Positions 16,416-28,492 of a DNA stretch of 40,536 nt are shown in pieces (within the stretch, counting starts at the first letter, position 1; the number at the start of each line of letters is the position of its first letter). The position numbers were made by a program, and so were the translations under genes. The stretch lies in the NCBI GenBank assembly GCA_902566365.1, contig CACFIH010000001.1:1-40536 (forward strand), given 5' to 3'. A model generated the notes under the pieces. The model was not told where the DNA came from. It saw nothing but the letters and a program-made list of their open reading frames with translations, and did not search any database. The DNA is from an uncultured Pelagibacteraceae bacterium (GTDB lineage: Bacteria; Pseudomonadota; Alphaproteobacteria; Pelagibacterales; Pelagibacteraceae).

Positions 16416-16934
16416 TTGAATTCAAAAACAAGAATTGGAATACTTGGAGGATCATTTGATCCAGCTCATAAAGGTCATCTATCAATATCTAAAGTGGCGA
16501 TTAAAAAGTATAGATTAAAAAAATTAATATGGGCAATAACTCAAAAGAATCCCCATAAAAAAAAAAGTTTGAACAGTATATCTGATAGAATAAAAAAATG
16601 TAAAAAAGTTATTAAATCAAATAATTTAATTAAAATTAAATTTTATGAAAAGTTAATCAAATCGAATAAAACGATCGATCTTATAAGTTATATAAAAAAA
16701 AAAACAAAATCTGAGATATATTTTTTAATGGGAGCTGATAATCTCATATTCTTTCATAAATGGCACAAATGGAAAATTATTGCAAAAAATTGCAATATTA
16801 TTGTATTTGATCGTTATGGATACAAAAAAAAATCATTAAATTCAATATCTTACAAGAGATTGAAAGATAAAAATTTAAAATTTGTTAACTTTAATAGAGT
16901 TAATATTTCATCTTCTAAATTAAGAAAAATTTGA
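16416..16934 (+). CDS. nadD: Nicotinate-nucleotide adenylyltransferase, short C-terminus
   Basis: This 172-residue enzyme makes nicotinate adenine dinucleotide in NAD synthesis. The nucleotidyltransferase motif GGSFDPAHKGH (11-21) holds the HxGH site, and MGADNLIFFHKWHKW is the typical substrate block. The other signature, ISSSxxR (ISSSKLRKI, 164-172), is the very end of the protein; family members usually continue 20-30 residues with a helix and a hydrophobic tail. A TGA ends it at 16934, and I saw no continuation of that tail in the other two frames. The start is TTG with a strong Shine-Dalgarno sequence. Position between proA and rsfS is the standard alphaproteobacterial order. Confidence 0.88.
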   Translation: MNSKTRIGILGGSFDPAHKGHLSISKVAIKKYRLKKLIWAITQKNPHKKKSLNSISDRIKKCKKVIKSNNLIKIKFYEKLIKSNKTIDLISYIKKKTKSEIYFLMGADNLIFFHKWHKWKIIAKNCNIIVFDRYGYKKKSLNSISYKRLKDKNLKFVNFNRVNISSSKLRKI

Positions 16935-16950
16935 TAATGTTTAATAGTTA

Positions 16951-17301
16951 ATGGATAAAATCTTAAATTTAAAACAGATCATCATAAACACCTTAGATAC
17001 AAACAAAGCCCAAAACATTATTAGTATAGATTTAAAAGATAAGAGTTCTATGGCAGATTATATGATAATAGCAAGTGGTACTTCATCTAGACATATTCAG
17101 GCCTTATCGGAACAAGTGTTAGAGAAGTTTAAAGATAATGGGATAAAAGATTCTAAAATCGAGGGAAAAGATAGTAATGAATGGAAATTAGTTGATGGTA
17201 TTGATCTTATAGTCCATATTTTTCATCCAGAAAAAAGAAAATTTTATGAATTGGAAAAAATGTGGTCAGAATTGATTCCTAAAGAAAAATTAATTATATG
17301 A
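16951..17301 (+). CDS. rsfS: Ribosome silencing factor RsfS
   Basis: This 116-residue protein of the Iojap/RsfS family binds L14 and keeps the 50S subunit from joining the 30S when nutrients are scarce. The family blocks are present: KSSMADYMIIASGTSSRHI (about 31-49), EGKDSNEWKLVDGIDLIVHIF (as EGKDSNEWKLVD then LIVHIF) and the RKFYELEKMW end. It starts 16 bp after nadD and its stop overlaps the ctpA start by 4 bp (ATGA). In many relatives rlmH follows here; it is absent. Confidence 0.93.
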   Translation: MDKILNLKQIIINTLDTNKAQNIISIDLKDKSSMADYMIIASGTSSRHIQALSEQVLEKFKDNGIKDSKIEGKDSNEWKLVDGIDLIVHIFHPEKRKFYELEKMWSELIPKEKLII

Positions 17302-18434
17302 AAAAAAAAATATTAGGATTCATCTTTTTAACTAATTTTTTCTTTATAAATGTGTCATTTTCCTCAGAAAATGATGTTTACAAAAAAATTGATTTATTTG
17401 GAGAGGTTTTAGAAAAGATAAATAAGGAATATGTGGATGAAATAAATCAATCTGAAAGTATGGATGCTGCCATTAACGGTCTTCTTCAATCTTTAGATCC
17501 ATACTCGACTTATATGACACCAAAAACTTTTAATGAAATGCAAACTGATACCAGTGGAGAATTTGGAGGTTTAGGAATTGAAGTGACAATGGAGTCAGGT
17601 TTAGTTAAAGTTATAACTCCTATTGATGATACTCCTGCATCAAGGGCTGGTATAAAAGCTGGAGACTATATTGTTAAAATTGCAGATACTCAAGTTCAGG
17701 GAAAATCTTTAAGTGAAGCAGTTGATTTAATGAGAGGTCAAGTAGGCACTGGGTTAGAATTGACTGTGAGAAGGAGAGGAGTAAAAAAAGCTCTTACTTT
17801 TTATGTTGTTAGAGAAATTATAGAGATAAAATCAGTTAAATCAGATCTCATAAAAGATAACATTGGTTATCTAAGATTAACTTCTTTTAATGAAAATAGT
17901 GCTAACCAAATAAAAAAAGAAATAAAAAAAATGGAAAAAAATGAAAATTTAAATGCTTATATCTTAGATTTAAGAAATAATCCTGGTGGACTACTATCAC
18001 AGGCAATAACTATTTCTGATTTTTTCTTAGATAGTGGAGAAATTGTTTCAACAAAAAGTAGAAAATCCTCAGAAAATAGAAAATGGTTTGCAAAAAAAGG
18101 AGATCTCATTAATGGAAAAGCACTAATTGTATTAATAAATTATGGTTCCGCCTCAGCCTCAGAAATAGTTGCGGGAGCTTTAAAAGATCATAAAAGAGCA
18201 ATCTTATTAGGACAAAATACTTATGGTAAAGGATCAGTACAATCTATTATTCCGTTAAAAAATAGAGGTGCAATAAGATTAACAGTTGCTAAATATTACT
18301 TACCGTCAGGTAATTCAATCTCTGAAGTTGGTGTATTGCCAGATATTGAAATTGATGAAGATTCAGATGAATTCAAAATAAAAACTGAAACTGATAATCA
18401 ATTAAATTATGCTATAAAATTAATTAACGGATAA
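17298..18434 (+). CDS. ctpA: S41-family carboxyl-terminal processing protease
   Basis: This 378-residue exported protease has an N-terminal signal peptide (residues about 1-22, KKK then a hydrophobic core). A PDZ domain follows at about 85-165 with GGLGIEV and PASRAGIKAGDYI. The S41 catalytic domain shows DLRNNPGG, GSASASEI (283-290, with Ser286 in the position of the Prc nucleophile) and YGKGSVQ with Lys311 as the general base, 25 residues later as in the family. It should cut C-terminal tails of envelope proteins in the periplasm. It overlaps rsfS by 4 bp and rppH begins 2 bp after its stop. Confidence 0.94.
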   Translation: MKKKILGFIFLTNFFFINVSFSSENDVYKKIDLFGEVLEKINKEYVDEINQSESMDAAINGLLQSLDPYSTYMTPKTFNEMQTDTSGEFGGLGIEVTMESGLVKVITPIDDTPASRAGIKAGDYIVKIADTQVQGKSLSEAVDLMRGQVGTGLELTVRRRGVKKALTFYVVREIIEIKSVKSDLIKDNIGYLRLTSFNENSANQIKKEIKKMEKNENLNAYILDLRNNPGGLLSQAITISDFFLDSGEIVSTKSRKSSENRKWFAKKGDLINGKALIVLINYGSASASEIVAGALKDHKRAILLGQNTYGKGSVQSIIPLKNRGAIRLTVAKYYLPSGNSISEVGVLPDIEIDEDSDEFKIKTETDNQLNYAIKLING

Positions 18435-18436
18435 AT

Positions 18437-18905
18437 ATGGGAGATAAATTTAAGGATCTGCCATATAGAAATGGTGTGGGTATCATTGTTATTAATAATG
18501 ATAATAAAGTTTTTGTTGCGAAAAGAATAGACAATCCAAAAAATTTTTGGCAAATGCCTCAGGGAGGTGTTGATAAAGGAGAAAGCTTTTTAAGCGCAGC
18601 GTACAGGGAATTAGAAGAAGAAACTAGTATAAAAAAGGTAAAACTCATCAAAGAAATAGATGAAATGACAACTTATGAATTACCAGATCACTTACTTGGT
18701 AAAATATGGAAAGGCAAATATAAAGGTCAAAAGCAAAAATGGTTTTTAATGAGATATTTAGGTAAGGATAATGAAATTAATATACATACTCCAAAACCTG
18801 AATTTTTAGATTGGAAATGGATAGAAATAGACATGATTACTAATGTAGTTGTTGATTTTAAACTTGAGGTATACAAAAAAATTCAGAAAAAAATCAAAAT
18901 AATTA

Positions 18906-18913
<8 letters not shown>
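18437..18913 (+). CDS. rppH: RNA pyrophosphohydrolase (Nudix)
   Basis: This 158-residue Nudix hydrolase removes 5' pyrophosphate from mRNA and so triggers decay. The N-terminal YRNGVGIIVIN and the FWQMPQGGVDKGE block are typical of RppH/IalA proteins. The Nudix box spans residues about 42-64 (GGVDKGE, then RELEEETSI); the usual glycine near its end is serine here, a mild change that other Nudix enzymes tolerate. The conserved KWFLMRY and EFLDWKWIE segments follow. Its last 8 nt overlap the end of convergent atpC. Confidence 0.92.
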
Positions 18914-21588
<2,675 letters not shown>

Positions 21589-21596
21589 AATATTAA

Positions 21597-23132
21597 TTAA
21601 GATTTAAAATTTTTTTTTAAATTAGTTATTATTTCAATTAAACTTTTTTCAGTGTCTTCCTCTAATTTTCCAGAACTGAGAATTGAGTCAATAATCTCAG
21701 GTTTATCTGCTTTGCATCTATCAATTATATTATTTTCAAAATCTGAAATATCCTTTAAGTCAAGATCATCTAAGTAACCTTTAACTCCACAAAATACTGA
21801 TATCACTTGCTCAGCAACTGTCATAGGGCTATACTGTTTTTGTTTTAAAAGTTCAGTTAATTTAGATCCTCTATTCAATAATTGTTGAGTAGAAGCATCC
21901 AAATCTGAACCAAATTGAGCAAATGCAGCCATTTCCCTATATTGTGCCAGCTCAAGTTTCATTGAACCTGAAACTTTTTTCATTGCCTTTGTTTGAGCAG
22001 CAGACCCAACCCTAGAAACTGATAATCCGACGTTGATAGCAGGTCTAATTCCCTGATTAAATAACTCTGTTTCTAAAAATATTTGTCCGTCTGTAATTGA
22101 AATTACATTAGTCGGAATATAAGCAGAAACATCACCACCTTGTGTTTCAATAATTGGAAGTGCAGTTAAAGATCCACCACCATGTTCATCACTTAATTTT
22201 GCAGCTCTTTCTAGCAATCTGCTATGTAAGTAGAATACGTCTCCTGGGTATGCCTCTCTTCCTGGAGGTCTTCTTAATATAAGTGACATCTGTCTGTAAG
22301 CTACTGCTTGCTTTGAAAGATCATCATAAATTATTAATGCATGCATTCCATTATCTCTAAAAAATTCACCCATTGCACAACCTGTATAAGGAGCTAAAAA
22401 TTGTAAAGGTGCAGAGTCTGATGCTGTTGCAGCTACTATAGTAGTATATTCCATTGCACCTGCTTCTTCTAAAGTTTTTTGAATTTGTCTTACTGTTGAT
22501 CTCTTTTGTCCTACTGCAACATAAATACAGTAAAGTTTTTGTTTCTCATTACCTGACTCATTAATCTTTTTTTGATTAATTATTGCATCTATTGCTACTG
22601 CTGTCTTTCCTGTTTGTCTGTCACCAATAATAAGTTCTCTCTGACCTCTTCCAATCGGAACAAGACTGTCAATTGATTTTAATCCTGTTTGCATCGGTTC
22701 ACTTACTGATTGTCTTGGGATGATTCCAGGTGCTTTAACTTCAACTCTGCTTTTCTTAACACCTTTGCCTAGCGCACCTTTCCCATCGATAGGATTTCCT
22801 AATCCATCAACAACTCTTCCTAACAGTTCTTTTCCAACTGGCGTATCAACAATGCTTCCTGTTCTTTTTACAACATCTCCTTCTTTAATATTTCGATCAT
22901 CACCAAAAATCACTACACCGACATTTTCACTTTCCAAGTTTAGAGCCATACCTTTAGAACTATCTGAAAATTCAACCATTTCCCCAGCCTGAACATTATC
23001 TAAACCATAAATTCTTGCTATCCCATCACCTACGGATAAAACTTGTCCAACTTCAGAAATTTCAGCCTTCTCTCCAAAATTTTTAATTTGTTCTTTTAAT
23101 ATTTTTGTTACTTCAGAAGGATTTATTTCCAT
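21597..23132 (-). CDS. atpA: F1 ATP synthase alpha subunit
   Basis: This 511-residue non-catalytic nucleotide-binding subunit has an N-terminal barrel ([20 protein letters not shown] split over residues about 25-45), the P-loop GDRQTGKTA (about 170-178), [25 protein letters not shown] residues (seen as [12 protein letters not shown]), [20 protein letters not shown] region and [10 protein letters not shown]. The arginine in the last motif is the arginine finger. The length is usual. It starts 1 bp after atpH and belongs to atpHAGDC. The F0 genes are not next to it, which is the normal alphaproteobacterial split. Confidence 0.98.
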   Translation of the reverse strand: MEINPSEVTKILKEQIKNFGEKAEISEVGQVLSVGDGIARIYGLDNVQAGEMVEFSDSSKGMALNLESENVGVVIFGDDRNIKEGDVVKRTGSIVDTPVGKELLGRVVDGLGNPIDGKGALGKGVKKSRVEVKAPGIIPRQSVSEPMQTGLKSIDSLVPIGRGQRELIIGDRQTGKTAVAIDAIINQKKINESGNEKQKLYCIYVAVGQKRSTVRQIQKTLEEAGAMEYTTIVAATASDSAPLQFLAPYTGCAMGEFFRDNGMHALIIYDDLSKQAVAYRQMSLILRRPPGREAYPGDVFYLHSRLLERAAKLSDEHGGGSLTALPIIETQGGDVSAYIPTNVISITDGQIFLETELFNQGIRPAINVGLSVSRVGSAAQTKAMKKVSGSMKLELAQYREMAAFAQFGSDLDASTQQLLNRGSKLTELLKQKQYSPMTVAEQVISVFCGVKGYLDDLDLKDISDFENNIIDRCKADKPEIIDSILSSGKLEEDTEKSLIEIITNLKKNFKS

Positions 23133-23133
23133 A

Positions 23134-23691
23134 TTATACCTCTATCATTCTAGTTTCTAATTGTTGTAATTTTTTTTTTAAAGAAGTGTCAATCATTGTG
23201 CTGCCAATCTGTACAACTAAACCACCAATTAAACTTTGATCGTGAGTATAGTTTAATTTTATTTCTGACTTAAAACTTTCTGATAGTTCTTGTGTTATCT
23301 TATTAATTTCGTCTTGTGTAAATTTTTTGGCTGATTTTATTACGGCTTTTAGTTCACCTCTTTTTTCTGAGCAAATCTCGTTAAAATTTTTTAAAATTCG
23401 TTGAACGTAAAAAAATCTCCTTTTTGAAATTAAAAAATTTAAAAAATTTTTAAATAAAATTTCTAAACCAAAACTTTTTGTTATTTTTTCTATAACACTG
23501 CTTAAAGTATCACGGGTTACAGTAGGGTCTTTTATAAAGTTGTTAAAATCTTTATTACTTGAAATTAATTTTAATAACGCATGAGAATTTTTCTCAATTT
23601 TTGATAGACAATTAGATTCTCTAGCAAGCTCATATAAAGCTAAAGAGTATCTATTAGCTGAAGTATCAGAAAATCCTTTATTTTTACTCAA
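23134..23691 (-). CDS. atpH: F1 ATP synthase delta subunit
   Basis: This 185-residue subunit joins the top of F1 to the b-stalk. The N-terminal helical domain begins [14 protein letters not shown], and the C-terminal part shows [24 protein letters not shown] (in two adjoining motifs, DQSLIGG and GSTMIDTS), the most conserved segment of the family. It is the first gene of atpHAGDC and has a promoter candidate with a perfect TATAAT about 59 bp upstream of its ATG. The 108-bp spacer to priA is the longest within the minus-strand block. Confidence 0.93.
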   Translation of the reverse strand: MSKNKGFSDTSANRYSLALYELARESNCLSKIEKNSHALLKLISSNKDFNNFIKDPTVTRDTLSSVIEKITKSFGLEILFKNFLNFLISKRRFFYVQRILKNFNEICSEKRGELKAVIKSAKKFTQDEINKITQELSESFKSEIKLNYTHDQSLIGGLVVQIGSTMIDTSLKKKLQQLETRMIEV

Positions 23692-23749
23692 TTTATTACC
23701 TATAAATGTAAATGATTTATTTAAAATTACGCCTTAATTAACATATGCA

Positions 23750-23778
23750 ATTATAGTCTTCAAGTAGCTGATTGACTA
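23750..23778 (-). promoter_or_regulatory. Candidate promoter for atpHAGDC
   Basis: On the minus strand TAGTCA (23778-23773), a 17-bp spacer and a perfect TATAAT (23755-23750) lie in the priA-atpH spacer. The -35 box matches four of six. The expected start near 23743 gives a leader of about 52 nt. This would allow ATP synthase to be transcribed independently of the long upstream block. Confidence 0.5.
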
Positions 23779-23799
23779 AAAATTGTATTTTTTTGAGCT

Positions 23800-25755
23800 T
23801 TAATTAAAGCTTATTGGATCAACATCAACTGAAAGTTTTATTCCATAAGAAAATTTATATTTTGAAATTATTGAAGCCAATGAGTTTTGTAATTTAAGAG
23901 TTTTTGGACCTCTTATAAGTAATCGAACTCTATATTTTCGTTTTAATCTAAATATAGGTGCACTTACTGGACCTAAAACTTTTCCGTAGATTTTATTTTG
24001 AAGAGATAATTTAAATTTTAAAGCTTCTTTTTCTAATTTATTTTCATTTTCTCCTGTCAAGATTAAAGAGATAAATCTTTGAAAAGGAGGAAGGTTATTT
24101 TTTTTTCTTATTTCTATTTCTTTATCTAAAAAAATTTCTGGATTTTTATCAGTAATGTCTGAAATCATTTTTGTATTATAATTATATGTCTGAAAATAAA
24201 CTGTTGAAGATTGGCCTTCACGACCTGCTCTACCAGATAACTGATGATATAATTGTAAATTTTTTTCAGCACTTCTTAGATCATGTCCCCGAGATGACAA
24301 ATCAATATCTACTACAACAATACAGTTCAAATTTGGAAAGTGAAAACCTTTAGATATTAATTGTGTACCAATTAGAATTTGAATTTCATTATTAATTATC
24401 TTTTCTAGTTTATCTTTTGAATTTTTTTTATTCATAGTATCGCTAGAGAAAATTTCAATTTTTTTTGATGGAAAATTTTTCTTTACCTCGTCCGAAATTC
24501 TTTCTACGCCTGGGCCACTGAAAATAAAATCACAAGCTCCCTCCTTAGAGCAATTTCTTTCTAAAGAAGAATTAAAACCACAATAATGACATAACAAATT
24601 TTTTTTCCTTTTGTGATAAACAAGATTTATCGAACAATTTGGACATGAAAAACTATTCGAACATTTTTTACATATTGCATTTGGTGAAAAACCTCTTCTG
24701 TTTAAAAAAAATAAAACCTGATCTTTTTTCTCTAAATGAAAATTTACTTTTTTTATTATTTCTCTAGAAATCCAAGACTGATTTTCTAATTTAACATTAT
24801 TCAAATTTATTATTTCATAGTTTGGTAAGGAAGCATTTTTGTATCTTTGAGCAAGTTTAGAAATACTATATTTCTTCTTTTTGATATTCTCATAAGTTTC
24901 AACTGACGGAACTGCAGTAATTAAATTGATAGGAATATTTTCAAACGATGCTCTTGAGATAGCCATATCTCTAGCATTATATATTATTCCCTCATCTTGC
25001 TTGTAAGATTGATCGTGTTCTTCATCGACTATAATCAATCCTAATTTTTTAAATGGCAAAAATAGTGATGACCGCGCTCCTATCACAATATTAATTTCAC
25101 CATTAATAATTCCACTCCAGATTATTTCTTTATTCTTTTTAGTAATGCCTGAGTGCCATATTGCAGGTTTAAAACCAAAAAATTCAATGAATTTTTTTTC
25201 AAATTGATTAGTTAAACCAATTTCTGGTAACATTATTAATCCCTGAAAACCTTTTTTTAAGATTTTTTTTAATGCCTCAAAATAAACAATTGTTTTTCCT
25301 GATCCTGTTGTACCCTGTAATACATGAACATTAAATTTTTGATTTAAAATATTTATTTCATTTAAAGATTTTTTTTGTTCATTTGTTAAATTGAATGAAT
25401 GTTTTTTAATTTTATTGTTAAAATCTTGATAAAATTTTTTATCTAATTTCTCAACAGGTTTTCCACTTAACAATACTAGCTTTAGAGCCATTCCTTTTGG
25501 AACTAAGTTATATTCTGAAAACCAGTTTAGAAAGTCTATTGTTTTTTTTTTTAAATTCGGTATTTGTAATTTTCTAATTATTTTTTTAATCCTAAAACTT
25601 TTATTGATATCGTTTTCAAAATTATCCCATACAACTCCGATTATTTTAGCTTTACCAAAAGGTACTTCAACGAAATCTCCAATTTTCAATTTAATATCAC
25701 TTTCATATGTGAATGGATAATTAAATATGTTCGGTAAAAGAATCGGAAACTTCAT
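23800..25755 (-). CDS. priA: Primosomal helicase PriA
   Basis: This 651-residue replication-restart helicase has an N-terminal 3'-DNA-binding domain (residues 1-100), Walker A GTTGSGKT (about 148-155), DEEH (244-247), and helicase C-terminal motifs ending LSGRAGREG. The zinc region contains eight cysteines: C362/C365, C371/C374, C389/C392 and C402/C408. The last pair is spaced C-x5-C where PriA usually has C-x2-C, with SKEGA between. The protein is shorter than the roughly 730 residues of the E. coli enzyme. It starts 22 bp after lpdA, and its stop lies inside a perfect 16-bp palindrome. priA next to atpH is a familiar alphaproteobacterial order. Confidence 0.93.
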   Translation of the reverse strand: MKFPILLPNIFNYPFTYESDIKLKIGDFVEVPFGKAKIIGVVWDNFENDINKSFRIKKIIRKLQIPNLKKKTIDFLNWFSEYNLVPKGMALKLVLLSGKPVEKLDKKFYQDFNNKIKKHSFNLTNEQKKSLNEINILNQKFNVHVLQGTTGSGKTIVYFEALKKILKKGFQGLIMLPEIGLTNQFEKKFIEFFGFKPAIWHSGITKKNKEIIWSGIINGEINIVIGARSSLFLPFKKLGLIIVDEEHDQSYKQDEGIIYNARDMAISRASFENIPINLITAVPSVETYENIKKKKYSISKLAQRYKNASLPNYEIINLNNVKLENQSWISREIIKKVNFHLEKKDQVLFFLNRRGFSPNAICKKCSNSFSCPNCSINLVYHKRKKNLLCHYCGFNSSLERNCSKEGACDFIFSGPGVERISDEVKKNFPSKKIEIFSSDTMNKKNSKDKLEKIINNEIQILIGTQLISKGFHFPNLNCIVVVDIDLSSRGHDLRSAEKNLQLYHQLSGRAGREGQSSTVYFQTYNYNTKMISDITDKNPEIFLDKEIEIRKKNNLPPFQRFISLILTGENENKLEKEALKFKLSLQNKIYGKVLGPVSAPIFRLKRKYRVRLLIRGPKTLKLQNSLASIISKYKFSYGIKLSVDVDPISFN

Positions 25756-25777
25756 ATTTTGATAATATGAAAATTTA

Positions 25778-27178
25778 TTAAGAGTGTATTGCTCTTTTAT
25801 CTACAGATAATGCTGCTTCTTTCACTGCCTCTGAAAATGTTGGATGGGCATGACAAGTCCTTGCAATATCCTCTGAACTTGCTCCAAATTCCATTGCAAC
25901 ACCAATCTCTCCTATTAATTCACCAGCATGAGGACCTATTAGATGAGCACCTAATACTCTGTCTGTTTTTGCATCAGCTAGAATTTTGACAAATCCCTCT
26001 GCATCATCAATAGCTTTTGCTCTAGAATTTGCCATAAATGAGAATTTTCCAATCTTATAATCTATATTTTTTTCTTTTAACTGTTCCTCTGTTTTTCCAA
26101 TAGATGCAACTTCTGGTGTTGTGTAAACAACTCCAGGAATAGTATCATAATTTACGTGACCTGACTGACCAGCGATATTTTCAGCAACAGCTATTCCTTC
26201 GTCTTCAGCTTTGTGTGCAAGCATCGGACCGGAAATCACATCCCCAATAGCATAAATGTTATTTTGATTAGTTTTAAAATTTTCATCTGTCTTTATTCTT
26301 TGTTTTTTATCAAGTTCAATTTCTGCAGCTTTGATGTTTAAACCATGAGTATTTGGTTTTCTTCCAACAGAAATTAAAACAACATCGCAATCAAAGTCTT
26401 TTTTATTTCCATCTTTATCCATAGTAGAAACAACTGCGCCTTTATTATTTTTTTGAATTTTTTCAACCTTATGCTGCAAATGAAATTTCATCCCCTGTTT
26501 TTTCAAAATTTTCATGAACTCTTGAGAAATTTCTCTATCCATCCCTGGTGTAATATGATCTAAAAATTCTACCACATGAACTTCGGCTCCCAATCTTAAC
26601 CAAACCGACCCCATTTCCAAACCGATATATCCTCCTCCAACAACAATCATTTTCTTTGGGACTTTTTCGATTTCCAAAGCTCCTGTTGATGATAATATTA
26701 TTTTTTCATCAAAATTTATTCCAGGAAGTGATACGGGAACTGATCCTGTAGCAATTACTATATTATCTGCACCAATTATTGTTTCATTGTTTCCTGAATC
26801 TTTAACACTAATTTCATTTTTTGATTTAAAGCTACCATGACCTTTAAAATATGTAACCTTATTTTTCTTTAAAAGAAACTCTACACCTTTAGTTAAAACT
26901 GTTACAGCTTTGTCCTTACTTTTCATCATTTTGTCTAAATTTAACTTTACTTCACCAACCTCTATACCTTTATTTGATAAATTTTTAACTTTATGAAACT
27001 CTTCTGATAAATTTAATAAACTTTTTGATGGAATACAACCAATGTTCAAACAAGTTCCTCCAAGTGACCCTCGTGACTCAATACAAGCTGTTTTTATACC
27101 CAACTGTGAAAGTCTAATAGCACACACATAACCGCCGGGTCCTCCACCAATCACTATTGCTTGAAATTTTTCTGCCAT
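25778..27178 (-). CDS. lpdA: Dihydrolipoyl dehydrogenase (E3)
   Basis: This 466-residue flavoprotein disulfide reductase reoxidises lipoamide in 2-oxoacid dehydrogenase complexes. FAD-binding GGGPGGYVCAIR is at the N-terminus, the redox disulfide is in GGTCLNIGCIPSK (about 41-53), NAD-binding GGGYIGLEMGSVW is near 180, YAIGDV at about 309, and the active-site dimer motif HAHPTFSEAVKEA near the end holds the catalytic His-Glu pair. It starts directly after the sucB stop, so it most likely serves the 2-oxoglutarate dehydrogenase complex of this operon, and may be shared with others. Confidence 0.97.
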   Translation of the reverse strand: MAEKFQAIVIGGGPGGYVCAIRLSQLGIKTACIESRGSLGGTCLNIGCIPSKSLLNLSEEFHKVKNLSNKGIEVGEVKLNLDKMMKSKDKAVTVLTKGVEFLLKKNKVTYFKGHGSFKSKNEISVKDSGNNETIIGADNIVIATGSVPVSLPGINFDEKIILSSTGALEIEKVPKKMIVVGGGYIGLEMGSVWLRLGAEVHVVEFLDHITPGMDREISQEFMKILKKQGMKFHLQHKVEKIQKNNKGAVVSTMDKDGNKKDFDCDVVLISVGRKPNTHGLNIKAAEIELDKKQRIKTDENFKTNQNNIYAIGDVISGPMLAHKAEDEGIAVAENIAGQSGHVNYDTIPGVVYTTPEVASIGKTEEQLKEKNIDYKIGKFSFMANSRAKAIDDAEGFVKILADAKTDRVLGAHLIGPHAGELIGEIGVAMEFGASSEDIARTCHAHPTFSEAVKEAALSVDKRAIHS

Positions 27179-28486
27179 TTAAATATCTAAAAATAACCTT
27201 CTAGGATCTTCTAAATTTTCTTTAATCATTTTTAAAAATGAAACTGATTCTTTACCATCAATTATTCTGTGATCATAAGATAGAGCCAAGTACATAACTG
27301 GTCTAATCATAATTTCACCTTCAACGACCATTGGTCTATCAACAATATTATGCATTCCCAAAACTCCTGATTGAGGTAAATTCAATATTGGTGTTGATAG
27401 CATTGATCCATAAACTCCACCATTACTAATTGTAAAAGTTCCCCCTTGAAGATCTTCAATAGTAAGTTTTCCACTCTTAGCCTTTTCAGATATTTCTTTA
27501 ATACTCTTTTCAATATCTGAAAATGATAACTCGTCAGCATTTTTTAAGACTGGTACTACTAGTCCTTTATCAGTACCTACTGCGAAGCTAATATTATAAT
27601 AATTTTTATAAATTATTTCTTCACCTTCAATTTCAGCATTTACTGCAGGAAAATTTTTTAGCGCCACCACACATGCTTTTACAAAAAATGACATTAAACC
27701 CAGTTTTACTCCATATCGACTTTGAAAATCATCTTGGTTTTCTTTTCTCATCTCCATTATATTAGTCATGTCGACTTCATTAAATGTAGTTAGCAAAGCT
27801 GCATTTTCTTGTGCTTGTTTTAATCTCTTAGCAATAGTTTGTCTTAACCTGGTCATTTTTATTCTTTCTTCTTGACCATACTTAATTTTCCTTTCTGAAG
27901 GAGGTGGGTTAATACCCATTAGATTAATTAAATCACCTTTTAATATCCTTCCATCTTTTCCAGAACCTTTAACAGATAAAGGATCAATCTTATTTTCTAC
28001 AACGATTTTTCTTACTGCTGGAGAAAGATTTTGATCAACAGACTGTTTTTTTGTTTTAGATTTCTTTTTAACCTCGTTCGTTAAAATAAGGGGTTCTTCT
28101 TTCTCCTCCCTTTTTTCCTCAATTATTTCATTTTTTTCATTTTCAAAAATTTCAGGTCCTTTTTTTTGAGACGCTAAATCCACAACATTATCTTGATTTG
28201 ATTTTGGTTTAATTTTCTCAATTTTCACCTCTTTCTCAACAATACTCGAGTCCTCTGAGACAGATCCTAAAAGTGCACCGACTTCAACTACTGAGCCATC
28301 TTTTGAATTAATTTCAACTAATGTTCCAGATATAGGAGAGGGAACCTCTAAATTTACTTTATCAGTCTCTAATTCAACAATCGGTTCATCTGCTTCAACT
28401 GTTTGACCTTCATTTTTAAGCCACTTAGATACAGTTGCTTCAGTAATACTTTCACCTAAAACTGGAACTAAAATTTTTTCACTCAT
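27179..28486 (-). CDS. sucB: Dihydrolipoyl succinyltransferase, E2 of 2-oxoglutarate dehydrogenase
   Basis: This 435-residue protein has a single lipoyl domain (1-80, lipoylated lysine in [11 protein letters not shown]), a long charged linker rich in Lys/Glu (about 85-150), a peripheral-subunit-binding domain ([28 protein letters not shown]) and the acyltransferase domain from about 205. The catalytic motif is YDHRIIDG near residue 405. It transfers the succinyl group to CoA. sucA ends 6 bp before it and lpdA follows without a gap, giving the full E1-E2-E3 set. Confidence 0.96.
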   Translation of the reverse strand: MSEKILVPVLGESITEATVSKWLKNEGQTVEADEPIVELETDKVNLEVPSPISGTLVEINSKDGSVVEVGALLGSVSEDSSIVEKEVKIEKIKPKSNQDNVVDLASQKKGPEIFENEKNEIIEEKREEKEEPLILTNEVKKKSKTKKQSVDQNLSPAVRKIVVENKIDPLSVKGSGKDGRILKGDLINLMGINPPPSERKIKYGQEERIKMTRLRQTIAKRLKQAQENAALLTTFNEVDMTNIMEMRKENQDDFQSRYGVKLGLMSFFVKACVVALKNFPAVNAEIEGEEIIYKNYYNISFAVGTDKGLVVPVLKNADELSFSDIEKSIKEISEKAKSGKLTIEDLQGGTFTISNGGVYGSMLSTPILNLPQSGVLGMHNIVDRPMVVEGEIMIRPVMYLALSYDHRIIDGKESVSFLKMIKENLEDPRRLFLDI

Positions 28487-28492
28487 CTTTTA

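Noticed and set aside
23796..23811. The 16-bp palindrome as a priA terminator
   Set aside because: There is no loop, and on the minus strand it is followed by an A-run, not a T-run.
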